64,000 bases of DNA, taken from assembly GCF_014653695.1 (NCBI RefSeq), contig NZ_BNAR01000001.1, positions 1,178,001 to 1,242,000 of the forward strand, given 5' to 3'. Origin of the DNA: Lentzea cavernae. GTDB lineage: Bacteria; Actinomycetota; Actinomycetes; Mycobacteriales; Pseudonocardiaceae. The notes under the pieces were generated by a model, which had not been told where the DNA came from, did not search any database, and was given only the letters and a program-made list of their open reading frames with translations. A program made the position numbers and the translations under genes. Each line of letters opens with the position of its first letter. The first letter of the stretch is position 1. Shown here in pieces: positions 7,701 to 14,853 of this stretch.

Positions 7701-9287
7701 GCCGTACCCGCAGTCCGCGGTCGCCCAGTTGATGGTCCAGCCGTCCTCCGCGCCGTAGTAGCTGCCGATCAGCGGGTTGCCGGTGACGCCCTCGGTCACC
7801 AGGGACGACGCCTGCCAGAGGTTCGACTCCTGGGCCAGCACGCCGAGCATGATCTGCGCGGGCACCCGGCCACCGCCGACGAGGTCGTAGGGCTTGAACA
7901 TCACCTGCGGCGACCACGACGAGGTCATGCCCGAGTTCTTCCAGTTGGCGGGCCGGGTCGTGGTGAGCCTGTTCTGGACGGCGAGCTCCGCCGCCCACTC
8001 GACCTGGCTCCAGTGCGGTTGGTACACCTGCAGGTTCACGTCGTTGCGCTGGATCGAGCAGCGCCGGTCGTGGTCCACGGGATCGGTGGACGGGTCCGCG
8101 GCGGCCTGCCCCTTCGTGGTCACCGCGGGTGAGTCGGCCAGCCCTCTGGCCACGTCGGCGCTCTGCCGGGAGGCGGGGTGGACGCGGAACTCGACGTCCT
8201 CGCCCGTGGCGGGAACGCGCGCGGCCAGCCGCATGCCCTCCTCGGGGTTCGCGCGGTCGCCGGGCCGGGGAACGCGGTGGCCGAACGCGATCCCGCCCAG
8301 CGTGGACACCTCGGCGCCGGCCTCCACGTCGATCCTGCGCACGGAAGCGGGCAGCGCGCCGACCTCCCTAGGCTTGCCGGTGACGAACACCTTGCCCCCG
8401 ACGCCGCCGGTGACGCGCAGCGCGGCCCAGTCCCCGCGGGCGAGTTCCGCGACCCTGCCGCCGGCGACCCGGCGCACCCGGCCGTCGTCACCGTCGCGGT
8501 CCATGAACACCACGCCGCCCTCGGCGTCGGCGCGCAACCGGAAGGGCACGCCGCCTGTGGGTGCCAGGTCGCGGGTTCCCCCGCCCGCGTCGATGGCCAC
8601 GACGCGCGAACCCCACGCGGCAGCGATCCCGTCCCCGAGGGGAATCGCGGAGGTCACCTCGCCCTTGAACTCCTGGGCGCGCACGACAGCGCCGGTGGTC
8701 GTGTCGACGGTGTTCAGCCTGGTGGCACCGAAGTCCACGACGCCGGACTGGGCGAGCACCGCGGTCTCCCCGGTGCCGCAGCCGGGGTTGTAGTAGGCCA
8801 GCGAGACGGTGGTGCCGAGCTTGGTGACGTGCCCGTTGGTCAGGTCCACCACGGCGGCGAAGGCGCCCCGGTCGAACAGGTGGGCGCGGTTGGTGAAGTG
8901 CCGGGGCGCGTAGACGACCACGGCACGCTTGCCGGAGCCGGTGACGCAGGCGTTGCCGATCCACTGGTCGGTCTCGATCCACGACTCACCGAGGGTGGCC
9001 GCCGTGCGCCAGGTGTAACCGGTGGCGGCTTCGGCGACGAGCAGGTGCAGGCCGGTGGAGTCACCGCTCGTGGTCCAGGCGAGGTCCTGGGAGGTGCTCC
9101 AGCCCGGCGACAGCACGGCGTCACGCCTCTTCGGGTCCACAGTGGACTGATCCGTGGCGAGCTCGGGCGCGGGTGGTGGTTGCGGTGGTGCGGCGGCCGA
9201 CGCCTGGAATGCGCTCAGCAGGGAGCCGACCATCGCGACGCACAGCGCGAATGCCGTGGTGCGCTTGTTCAGCACGCGTGTCTCCAT
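4797..9287 (-). CDS. Giant secreted multidomain protein: SLT-like, golvesin-like, SGNH esterase and HNH nuclease domains
   Basis: This 1496-residue protein has a Sec signal peptide (1 to ~33, FALCVAMVGSLLSAFQASAA). Residues ~35-400 look like a beta-propeller-type region with repeated short beta motifs. A lytic-transglycosylase-like domain follows (AQIMLGVLAQESNLWQ, candidate catalytic Glu487, then CGYGVAQVTDGMR). A Cys-containing linker leads to a golvesin-like beta domain (~840-975), an SGNH esterase (GDSYTSGEG with Ser989, GIGGND, QSFHP) and a C-terminal HNH endonuclease-type domain (~1320-1496) with TIDHVVPLANAW (Asp1403-His1404) and NSSKGE. Individually these act on peptidoglycan, esters and nucleic acid. 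The combination resembles an extracellular degradative or toxin-like effector. No immunity gene is evident next to it. Transcribed alone, with terminators on the 3' side. Confidence 0.8.
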   Translation of the reverse strand: METRVLNKRTTAFALCVAMVGSLLSAFQASAAAPPQPPPAPELATDQSTVDPKRRDAVLSPGWSTSQDLAWTTSGDSTGLHLLVAEAATGYTWRTAATLGESWIETDQWIGNACVTGSGKRAVVVYAPRHFTNRAHLFDRGAFAAVVDLTNGHVTKLGTTVSLAYYNPGCGTGETAVLAQSGVVDFGATRLNTVDTTTGAVVRAQEFKGEVTSAIPLGDGIAAAWGSRVVAIDAGGGTRDLAPTGGVPFRLRADAEGGVVFMDRDGDDGRVRRVAGGRVAELARGDWAALRVTGGVGGKVFVTGKPREVGALPASVRRIDVEAGAEVSTLGGIAFGHRVPRPGDRANPEEGMRLAARVPATGEDVEFRVHPASRQSADVARGLADSPAVTTKGQAAADPSTDPVDHDRRCSIQRNDVNLQVYQPHWSQVEWAAELAVQNRLTTTRPANWKNSGMTSSWSPQVMFKPYDLVGGGRVPAQIMLGVLAQESNLWQASSLVTEGVTGNPLIGSYYGAEDGWTINWATADCGYGVAQVTDGMRKAGTPGAGTTLPADQQLAVAVDYATNIAAGVRILQDKWNQTRSMGINLNGGDPSKIENWFAALWAYNSGINPQASTGNTTGCTPGPSCTDAAGNWGLGWSNNPARTDYPPDRAPFLDHDSYEDAKNPQWWPYPEKVIGWAAFPIVKYTGGDGYEAGYKQAWWTTAELRTGAKPPLSTFCVLSATTGNRCNPNNLQTSAEPCTSADFHCWWHSAAQWKNCTGSSTPCGNAADVIAAPGTPEPPDADVPGAYTDESRPRRSPNCTTAGLPANALIVDDAPTAPLLRAGCQRPWTNSGSFALNFPAHTDGLYHSKVDFHQLGAGFGGHFWFTRTRTSSSISRNQFVSGTWTLGRTLNQWARVMVHVPDHQAHSQQAKYTINLGNGQARTRVILQKTRSNKWVSLGAFQFGGTPSVALSSITRDGDGSQALAFDAIAFQPLSAKPAEQMVVMGDSYTSGEGASTNALTDYYQETDDAGYTGPAYRNACHRSVHSWSRQVKLPGRTQSIGQQADSWDQSLDYHSTACSGARTDNVLPSATANAWGRAGTGSYRELSQLDRGFVDADTTTVAVGIGGNDAHFTDVLRKCSIESPHPLDDCQHMQMAGEDWVGGSAPVAITLGAAVQQVIKERVKPSVDTLLREIRVAAPNARIVVMGYPRLFPPGGPRDVGCAVFPGLSSFDMTFMNNMADLLNDALHELVTLMVHGDRRILFSDPRDEFELENACTHNPDHQTIHQVVVDKTLGEDPNATVSAQSFHPKISGARNYADAFEHTQLVNTVGAKMPVPASKEVALAVLDDLRTYPAGSSTGYSRARFPHWRMVADTCDARQVSLRRDATTVTPAGSCPVTSGSWTSVYDGLVLTDPTGVTIDHVVPLANAWRAGANTWTDERRTVFANDIEHSQLLAVSATSNSSKGERPPDVWLPRTAYLCEYARAWTYTKSIYHLNVTDAEYQTLAQILNTWC

Positions 9288-9711
9288 CCTCAGGGTCGCG
9301 AGTCCTTCGGAGGGAATGCTGGGACAGCGTGCTTCAGGTCCGGTTCACGGAATGTTCAGGTGGGAGAAGCGATCGAGGGTCTCCCGGAGTTCGTCGACGC
9401 GTTCGGCTCCGGCGTCTCAGGCGAAGATGAGCCGACTGGGCGGGTCCACGACGGTCGAGGAGCCGATGGCGAAGTACGTGCTGTGCGAACAACTGTTGGT
9501 CGGCGAGCTCGGTCCGCCTCAGCTCGAGCGTGCGTGGGTGCGCACTGGTCCCGGCACCGACAGAATGCCGTTCAACAGCGCTTCACCGAGCCGAATTTCG
9601 TCACAGGTCGACACCCCCGCGACACTGACTCGCGGAGGAGTCCCGGACATCTCCCCTACAGCTCTCGCGAAGGGGCCTGTCCACGGGACCGGTCCCCAAC
9701 ACACAGGAGCG
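9288..9711. other. 424-base intergenic region without a convincing gene
   Basis: It holds the promoter of the large secreted-protein gene on the minus strand. A 61-codon minus-strand frame (9519-9704) lacks a recognisable domain or good ribosome-binding site. No repeat or RNA gene was recognised. Confidence 0.6.
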
Positions 9712-10701
9712 TCAGAGCTGGTATTCGAGCACGCCGGCGTTCAGAACCCGGGTCAATTCGCCACGTTCGACCAGGACGTCGAGGTGAGCGGCCGTCTCAC
9801 CGATCGCCAGCACCTGGTTGAACATGTCCAGGTCGTCGAACCGGCGCTGGCGGCGCGTCCAGCCGATCTTGCGGGCCGTCTCGAACGCGCTGCCCGCGAC
9901 CGCCTTGCCGATCTCCTCCAGGCGCTGCTCGTGGAACTGCAGCAGCTCGTCGACACGGGCGTGCGAGCTGTCCGTCACCTCTCCGTGCGCGGGCAGCAGC
10001 TTGAGGTCCGGCAGCTCACGCGTGAGCCGCAGCGACGTCATGTAGTCGCCCAGCGGCAGTTCGGGCCGCAGTGGCTCGAAGCCGATCGACGGCGTGATGT
10101 GCGGGAGCACGTGGTCGCCGGAGAACAGCACCTTCGCGGTGTGGTCGACGAACACGACGTGGCCGCGGGTGTGACCCGGCGTCGGGATGACCTCCAGGTC
10201 GCGGTGCTCGAGGCCGACGGTGCTGCGGACGAGCCACTCGTCCGGCTCCTCGTAGTCGCGCAGGGCGTCGCCGCGGTCGACGTGGTGCATGATCTTGATC
10301 CACGTCTCGGCCAGCTCGCCGGCGCCCCACTTGCGCAGGTCGGCGACGTGCTGGTCGTCCTGCCCGTGCAGCATGTGGCGCAGCGAGGGCTGCTCGCCCA
10401 GGCCCAGCCCGATCCTGCTGCCGAACGTCCTGCGCAGCGACACCGCCATCGTGAAGTGGTCGCGGTGGACGTGCGTGATGAGGAACCGCTTGATGTCCTC
10501 GAAGCCCTTGTCCAGCGTGCCCAGCGCCGCCTCGAGCTGGTCGCGCGCCTCGTCCAGCGCCCAGCCCGAGTCGATCAGGACGAGGCCGTCGCCGTCCTCG
10601 ATCGCGTAGACGTTGACCGCGCGCAGCCCGTCGTTCGGCAGCGGCAGCGGAATCCGGTGCACCCCTGGTGCGACCTCGAACGCGCCCGGCTCACTCCACA
10701 C
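9712..10701 (-). CDS. MBL-fold metallo-hydrolase
   Basis: The 329-residue protein has the metallo-beta-lactamase fold motifs: LVLIDSGWA at the first strands, the metal-binding THVHRDH, TPGHTRGHVVFVDH, LFSGDHVLPH and a late PAHGEVTD. These bind two metal ions, usually zinc, and activate water for hydrolysis of thioesters, lactones or related bonds. The C-terminal ~100 residues form a helical extension including a winged-helix-like stretch, as in LACTB2-like members. No signal peptide. The GTG at 10701 is preceded by GAGGTG; the frame can be extended to a TTG at 10731 without a better site. Substrate unknown. Confidence 0.8.
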   Translation of the reverse strand: MWSEPGAFEVAPGVHRIPLPLPNDGLRAVNVYAIEDGDGLVLIDSGWALDEARDQLEAALGTLDKGFEDIKRFLITHVHRDHFTMAVSLRRTFGSRIGLGLGEQPSLRHMLHGQDDQHVADLRKWGAGELAETWIKIMHHVDRGDALRDYEEPDEWLVRSTVGLEHRDLEVIPTPGHTRGHVVFVDHTAKVLFSGDHVLPHITPSIGFEPLRPELPLGDYMTSLRLTRELPDLKLLPAHGEVTDSSHARVDELLQFHEQRLEEIGKAVAGSAFETARKIGWTRRQRRFDDLDMFNQVLAIGETAAHLDVLVERGELTRVLNAGVLEYQL

Positions 10702-10738
10702 GCTCGCCCACCTCGTCGTTAGCGACAGCAACTAATTC

Positions 10739-11008
10739 TTACCGGATAGTAACCCGGTATTCAGGGTGCTTGTCGATGTACTTCGCCACGAACGGGCACA
10801 ACGGGGAGATCTTGACGTCCCGCGCCTTCACGTCGTCCAGGGCGAACTTCGCGAGCTTGCCGCCGAGGCCCTGCCCGGCGTAGGCGTCGTCGACCTCGGT
10901 GTGGACGAGGGCGAGGACGCCGCCGACGTCGCGGTACTCGAGGAAGCCGGCGAGCCGGCCGTCGACGTGGATCTCGTAGCGGCTCTCGGCCTCGTTGTTG
11001 GTGACCAT
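10739..11008 (-). CDS. Small GNAT-type N-acetyltransferase (YjdJ / Acetyltransf_CG type)
   Basis: The 89-residue protein contains the reduced GNAT fold typical of the Acetyltransf_CG family: GRLAGFLEYRDVGGVLALVHTEVDDAYAGQGLGGKLAKFALD with the acetyl-CoA-binding QGLGGKL, then ISPLCPFVAKYIDKHPEYR, which includes the conserved Cys of this family. The natural acceptor is unknown. Its ATG (11008) directly abuts the right end of the TnpB element, and the GGAGAG that serves as ribosome-binding site (around 11019-11024) lies inside the element. It is also the in-frame 3' part of the tnpB reading frame, so it could be made alone or as a C-terminal fusion. Confidence 0.8.
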   Translation of the reverse strand: MVTNNEAESRYEIHVDGRLAGFLEYRDVGGVLALVHTEVDDAYAGQGLGGKLAKFALDDVKARDVKISPLCPFVAKYIDKHPEYRVTIR

Positions 11009-12244
11009 TTGACGTGCTCTCCATTCCCGTGGGTTTCCCACACGACTATGCAGTGCTTCCTGCTTCGACGCCCTGCGCCCCCCGAAGGGTGGTCTTACCT
11101 CGGCTCCACAGGCGTTTGACCTCTCCGCACGTCCTGCGGCGAGGATGTTCCGGGCGGCGTTGAAGTCCCGGTCGTGAGCAACGGCACAACCTGGGCACGT
11201 CCAGTGCCGGATGCTGAGCGGCATGATCGCCATGCGATTTCCGCACACCGAGCACGTCTTGGAACTCGGCAGCCACCTCGACACGGTGTGGACAGCACGT
11301 CCGTGGCGTTCGGCCTTCTGCTTGAGCAACTGAACGAACTGCCCCCAGCCGGCATCTTGCACGGCGCGTGCGAGCCTGCGGTTGCGCACCATTCCGGCGA
11401 TGTTCAGGTCTTCCACGTAGACCGCTTGGTTGTCGCGGACCAACTCCAGTGCCAGCTTGTGGTGGACGTCCCTGCGTGCTCGGGCGACCTTGCCGTGCCG
11501 AAGGGCGACGACACGCCGCGCCTTCTCGCGGTTGCTGCTGCCTTTGACCTTGCGCGCCAGTGCTCGCTGAGCACGGGTGAGCTCGCGCTGCGCCCGAGCG
11601 AGGTGTCTCGGGTTGACGACGTCGCGCCGCGTTCCGCCGGTGCAGGCGATCGTGGCCAGCCGGGTGACGCCCAGGTCGACTCCCGATTCCCGCTCGACCA
11701 ACGGCAACGGCGTCGGCTCGACCTCCACCACGAACGACGCGTGGTAGCAGCCGTCCGGCTCACGGATGATCGTCACCGACGACGGTTCACAGGGCAGGTC
11801 GCGTAACCACCGCACGGCCACGTCACCGATCTTCGCCAGGTACAGGCGCCCGCCCGGGCGCAGACGAAACCCGTTGCGGGTGAGCCTGAACGTCTGCCGG
11901 TGGTCCTTGCCGGACTTGAACCTGGGCTTGCCCACTCGGCGTCCCCGGCGCTTCCCGGACAGCGAGTCGAAGAAGTCGCGGTAGGCCCGGTGCGAGTCCT
12001 GCACGGACTGCACCAGCGCCACCGAAGCGACCTCGGACAGCCACACGCGGTGCTCAGTGGTCTTGGCAGCGGTGATCACGCGACGCTGCACCTCGGCCGA
12101 CGAGAGCGCCTGCCCCGCTGCGCGAGCCTCTTCGCGGCAGCGGAGGGCGTCGTTGAACACCACCCGAGCACACCCGAACGTGCGTGACAGCGCCTCGCGT
12201 TGAACCGCAGTGGGTTCAATCCGGTAGCGATACCTGGCCAGCAC
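10739..12244 (-). CDS. tnpB: TnpB RNA-guided nuclease of an IS1341-type element, reading in frame into the GNAT gene
   Basis: TnpB proper covers about 412 codons (12244-11009). It shows the N-terminal LARYRYRIEPT, the RuvC residues Asp190 (GVDLGVTRL), Glu278 (VYVEDLNIAGM) and Asp360 (HDRDFNAARNI), and the zinc finger CSVCGN...CPGC. All catalytic residues are intact, so it is probably an active omega-RNA-guided DNA nuclease. There is no TnpA. Unlike relatives that stop soon after a KQE...VGIP-like end, this frame has no stop before the element boundary and continues into the GNAT coding sequence to 10739, giving a 501-residue open frame. The start is GTG 12244 by analogy with family N-termini; GTG 12253 is also possible, and the frame is open to 12337. 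Confidence 0.85.
   Translation of the reverse strand: MLARYRYRIEPTAVQREALSRTFGCARVVFNDALRCREEARAAGQALSSAEVQRRVITAAKTTEHRVWLSEVASVALVQSVQDSHRAYRDFFDSLSGKRRGRRVGKPRFKSGKDHRQTFRLTRNGFRLRPGGRLYLAKIGDVAVRWLRDLPCEPSSVTIIREPDGCYHASFVVEVEPTPLPLVERESGVDLGVTRLATIACTGGTRRDVVNPRHLARAQRELTRAQRALARKVKGSSNREKARRVVALRHGKVARARRDVHHKLALELVRDNQAVYVEDLNIAGMVRNRRLARAVQDAGWGQFVQLLKQKAERHGRAVHTVSRWLPSSKTCSVCGNRMAIMPLSIRHWTCPGCAVAHDRDFNAARNILAAGRAERSNACGAEVRPPFGGRRASKQEALHSRVGNPREWRARQMVTNNEAESRYEIHVDGRLAGFLEYRDVGGVLALVHTEVDDAYAGQGLGGKLAKFALDDVKARDVKISPLCPFVAKYIDKHPEYRVTIR
11009..11160 (-). ncRNA. Predicted omega RNA (reRNA) at the tnpB 3' end
   Basis: TnpB elements express a guide RNA covering the tnpB 3' end and right end, with the guide taken from flanking DNA. 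Here the scaffold would include the short GTGGGAAACCCAC hairpin (around 11030-11042), and the guide would begin ATGGTCACCAACAACGAG from 11008 downward, that is, the GNAT start. The extent is approximate and inferred from family architecture. Confidence 0.35.
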
Positions 12245-12328
12245 GGCGATCACCGTAGCGCGTTGCGACGGGTGCTGAAGGGGGCTGACGGACGGCCTGG
12301 CCCGGAACCGACGTCTTCGTTGATCTCG
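11009..12328 (-). mobile_element. IS200/IS605-superfamily, IS1341-type element (tnpB only)
   Basis: On the minus strand the left side is preceded by TTGAC (12329-12333), a typical target-adjacent motif, and the right side ends ...GAGAGCACGTCAA just before the ATG at 11008; TCAA-type right ends are known for this superfamily. The boundaries are inferred from these motifs and from family knowledge, with no target duplication expected. No tnpA is present, so movement would need a transposase in trans. Insertion was immediately before the GNAT start codon. Confidence 0.65.
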
Positions 12329-12366
12329 GTCAACCATCTTGCCCCGGACGATGGAAGATGGCAGGC

Positions 12367-13344
12367 ATGGACGTCTACCTCCTGATCCTGGGTGACCACC
12401 TGCCCAACCCCTGCACGGGCCAGGAGGTGCCGCAGGCCGACCGGCTGCGCGCGATGGTCGAGCAGGCGGTGGTGGCCGAGCAGGCCGGGTTCGCGGGCGT
12501 CGCCATCGGCGAGCACCACTTCACCCGCTACATCGTGTCCGCGCCCGAACTGCTGCTGGCGGCGGTGGCGGCGCGCACCAGCACGCTGCGGCTGTCCACG
12601 GGCGTGACGCTGCTGGCCCACCGCGACCCTGTGCTGGTCGCCGAGGCGCTGGCCACGCTCGACGTGCTGTCGAACGGCCGGGCGGAGCTGATCGTGGCGC
12701 GCGGGGTGGACCAGCAGACCAACGCGGCGTTCGGGGTGCAGCCGGGTGAGTTGCGGGCGCGGTTCGAGGAGCACCTGCGGTTGCTGCTCAAGCTGCTGGA
12801 GGAGCCCTCGGTGAGCTGGGACGGCAAGTTCCGGGGTCAGCTGAGCGAGGTGACGACGACGCCGCGGCCCGTGCAGACGCCGCGTCCCACGGTGTGGATC
12901 GGGTCGGGGTCGGCGGTGTCCGCGGACCTGGGCGCGGAGCTCGAGATGCCGTTGATGCTGCCTTCCACGTTGCGGGACCCGTCGATCTACCGCGAGGTCG
13001 TGCAGCGGTACAGGGAGCGGTTCCCTCAGGGGCGGGTGGGCGTGCCGAGTCACGTGTTCGTGGCGCGGGAGGACGCGCGGGAGCGCTGGCGGCCCCACCT
13101 GGCCGAGTACGCGCGGTTCGCGGACCCGTGGAGGGGTGACGGGGACATCGACGTCGACGCGATCATGGACGGCGCGGCGGTGTGCGGGACGCCGGAAGAG
13201 GTCGCCGAGAGGTTGAACGCGCTGGCGGAGCACCTGTCCATCGACACGCACCTCGTGATGGTGGACATCGGGGGCATGCCGCACGAATCGGTCATCGAAA
13301 CGATTCGCCTGTTCGGTTCGGAAGTACTTCCGAAACTTGTTTAA
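12367..13344 (+). CDS. Luciferase-like (LLM-class) flavin/F420-dependent oxidoreductase
   Basis: The 325-residue protein has the bacterial-luciferase TIM-barrel pattern: EQAGFAGVAIGEHHF near residue 45, STGVTLLAHRDPVLVAEALATLDVLSNGRAELIVARG, and PRPTVWIGSGS. Such cytoplasmic enzymes use reduced FMN or F420 to oxidise or reduce organic substrates; the sequence alone does not tell which cofactor. ATG 12367 is favoured over ATG 12358 because GGAAG (12354-12358) is properly spaced only for the former. The gene is divergent from the TnpB element and stands alone. Substrate unknown. Confidence 0.8.
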   Translation: MDVYLLILGDHLPNPCTGQEVPQADRLRAMVEQAVVAEQAGFAGVAIGEHHFTRYIVSAPELLLAAVAARTSTLRLSTGVTLLAHRDPVLVAEALATLDVLSNGRAELIVARGVDQQTNAAFGVQPGELRARFEEHLRLLLKLLEEPSVSWDGKFRGQLSEVTTTPRPVQTPRPTVWIGSGSAVSADLGAELEMPLMLPSTLRDPSIYREVVQRYRERFPQGRVGVPSHVFVAREDARERWRPHLAEYARFADPWRGDGDIDVDAIMDGAAVCGTPEEVAERLNALAEHLSIDTHLVMVDIGGMPHESVIETIRLFGSEVLPKLV

Positions 13345-13381
13345 CGCGCGCGGTGCCAAGGGTTAACACTGGCGCGGCAGG

Positions 13382-13876
13382 ATGAACCACGTGGGCATCA
13401 ACGTCATCGGCATCACGCATCCGGACCAGGTCGGGGCGCTTCCCGGCGGCACGAACGTGCTGGTGCTGGCCGATGACGGCACGTTCGCCGAAGAGTTCCT
13501 CGACACCGATTTCGGCGCGCACCAGCTGGTGGTGCGCGCTCACGGGCGCGGGTCGGCGTTCTTCGGGGTGGCGGACAAAGCACGTGAGCTGGGTGCGGAC
13601 CGGGTCCTCTTCGGTGGTGTGCACGTCACCGCCGCCTCCTTCACCACCGGAGAGGATCCCGTGCTCGTGCTGGGTGTGCGGCCGCCGGGCGGCCCGATCG
13701 CGTGCAACGCGGCGTTCCTCGAGTGGCTGGACCGCTGGCCGCGGCCTGCTCGCGCCTACCGCGGCGACGTGGACCACTGGCTCGCCGGGCACGCGTTGCG
13801 CGAAGGTCTGCGCGTGGAACTCGTTTCATGGCTGATGGAACCGACCGTCCCCATGCGACGGAAGTTGACGGCCTAG
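13382..13876 (+). CDS. Hypothetical protein (about 164 residues)
   Basis: I do not recognise a family. The sequence alternates beta strands and helices (VGINVIGITHPDQVGALPGG, TNVLVLADDGTFAEEFLDTD, HQLVVRAHGRGSAFFGVADK, VLFGGVHVTAASFTTGEDPV) as in a compact alpha/beta domain, with no signal peptide and no membrane segment. It follows the luciferase-like gene after a 37-base gap and could be cotranscribed. The start is ATG 13382 or GTG 13391; AGGA overlaps the ATG, so the GTG has better spacing. Confidence 0.6.
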   Translation: MNHVGINVIGITHPDQVGALPGGTNVLVLADDGTFAEEFLDTDFGAHQLVVRAHGRGSAFFGVADKARELGADRVLFGGVHVTAASFTTGEDPVLVLGVRPPGGPIACNAAFLEWLDRWPRPARAYRGDVDHWLAGHALREGLRVELVSWLMEPTVPMRRKLTA

Positions 13877-13952
13877 TCATCTGAAGGCTGAAGACATTGC
13901 CGCAGAAGTGAATTAACGTCTCCTCGCAGCGACCATCTGTGCACGCGGTGCA

Positions 13953-13970
13953 GCTGAGAGTTCTCTCAGC
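13953..13970. promoter_or_regulatory. Perfect inverted repeat upstream of ABC exporter operon
   Basis: GCTGAGAG-TT-CTCTCAGC is a perfect 8-bp inverted repeat 125 bases before the GTG of the ATPase gene. Compact symmetry and lack of a T tract suit an operator better than a terminator. The binding protein is unknown. Confidence 0.4.
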
Positions 13971-14094
13971 GTGGTGACTCGGGCGGGGGCACCGGGGTTA
14001 ATCTCAGGGTCTATCTCAGTGGAAGACCTGACCCTTCGGTGTGCCCGTGTCGCCGAAGATGGTGCGCACGAAAGCCCACAGGAGGGGACAGACA

Positions 14095-14853
14095 GTGAGC
14101 GCGTCCGATGGAGTCGCGGCGAGAGCCGTCGACGTGTGGAAGTCCTACGGGTCCGGCGACGCTGCCGTGACCGCGCTCGCGGGGGTGAGCGTCGACCTGG
14201 AGAAGTCCAGGTTCACCGCGATCATGGGCCCGTCCGGGTCCGGCAAGTCGACGTTGATGCACTGCCTCGCGGGGCTGGACGACGTGACGAGCGGTGAGGT
14301 GTGGGTCGGTGGCACGAAGGTCACCGGGTTGAAGGACCGCGGGCTCACGGAGCTGCGGCGCGACAAGGTCGGTTTCATCTTCCAGCAGTTCAACCTGCTG
14401 CCGACGCTGACCGCGGAGGAGAACATCACGCTGCCGCTCGCGATCGGCGGCAAGAAGATCGACAAGGCGTGGTTCGACGTCGTCGTCGACACGGTGGGCC
14501 TGAGGGACAGGCTGACCCACCGGCCGACGCAGCTCTCGGGTGGTCAGCAGCAGCGCGTCGCGTGCGCGCGTGCTCTGGTCTCCCGTCCCGACGTCGTGTT
14601 CGCCGACGAGCCGACCGGCAACCTGGACTCGCAGTCCGGCGCCGAGGTCCTCGGGTTCCTGCAGCGGTCCGCCCGCGAGTTCGGGCAGACGATCGTGATG
14701 GTCACGCACGACGCCAATGCCGCGTCCTATGCCGACCGCGTCATCTTCCTCAAGGACGGTCACATCGTCCGAGAGCTGCTGTCGCCGTCGGCCGACGAGG
14801 TCCTCGACACGATGAAGCACCTCGACTCCGTTGTCGCGGTGCCTCATGTTTAA
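14095..14853 (+). CDS. ABC transporter ATP-binding protein (LolD/MacB type)
   Basis: The 252-residue ATPase has Walker A GPSGSGKST, Q-loop (FIFQQFNLLPTLTAEEN), signature LSGGQQQRV, Walker B DVVFADEPTGNLDS and the switch His (VTHDANAA). The ADEPTGNLD string and the FtsX-type partner place it in the MacB/LolD branch, which drives mechanical transmembrane work or extrusion of lipophilic compounds and peptides. The GTG start at 14095 follows AGGAGGGG. Its stop overlaps the start of the permease gene by 8 bases, implying coupled translation. Substrate unknown. Confidence 0.9.
   Translation: MSASDGVAARAVDVWKSYGSGDAAVTALAGVSVDLEKSRFTAIMGPSGSGKSTLMHCLAGLDDVTSGEVWVGGTKVTGLKDRGLTELRRDKVGFIFQQFNLLPTLTAEENITLPLAIGGKKIDKAWFDVVVDTVGLRDRLTHRPTQLSGGQQQRVACARALVSRPDVVFADEPTGNLDSQSGAEVLGFLQRSAREFGQTIVMVTHDANAASYADRVIFLKDGHIVRELLSPSADEVLDTMKHLDSVVAVPHV

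Noticed and set aside
6120-8132. 670-codon plus-strand frame within the giant secreted protein gene
   Set aside because: No start context or domain; low-complexity Val/Gly/Arg translation antisense to a well-supported gene.
9519-9704. 61-codon minus-strand ORF between the giant gene and the MBL gene
   Set aside because: No domain, no good ribosome-binding site and a composition like neighbouring noncoding DNA.
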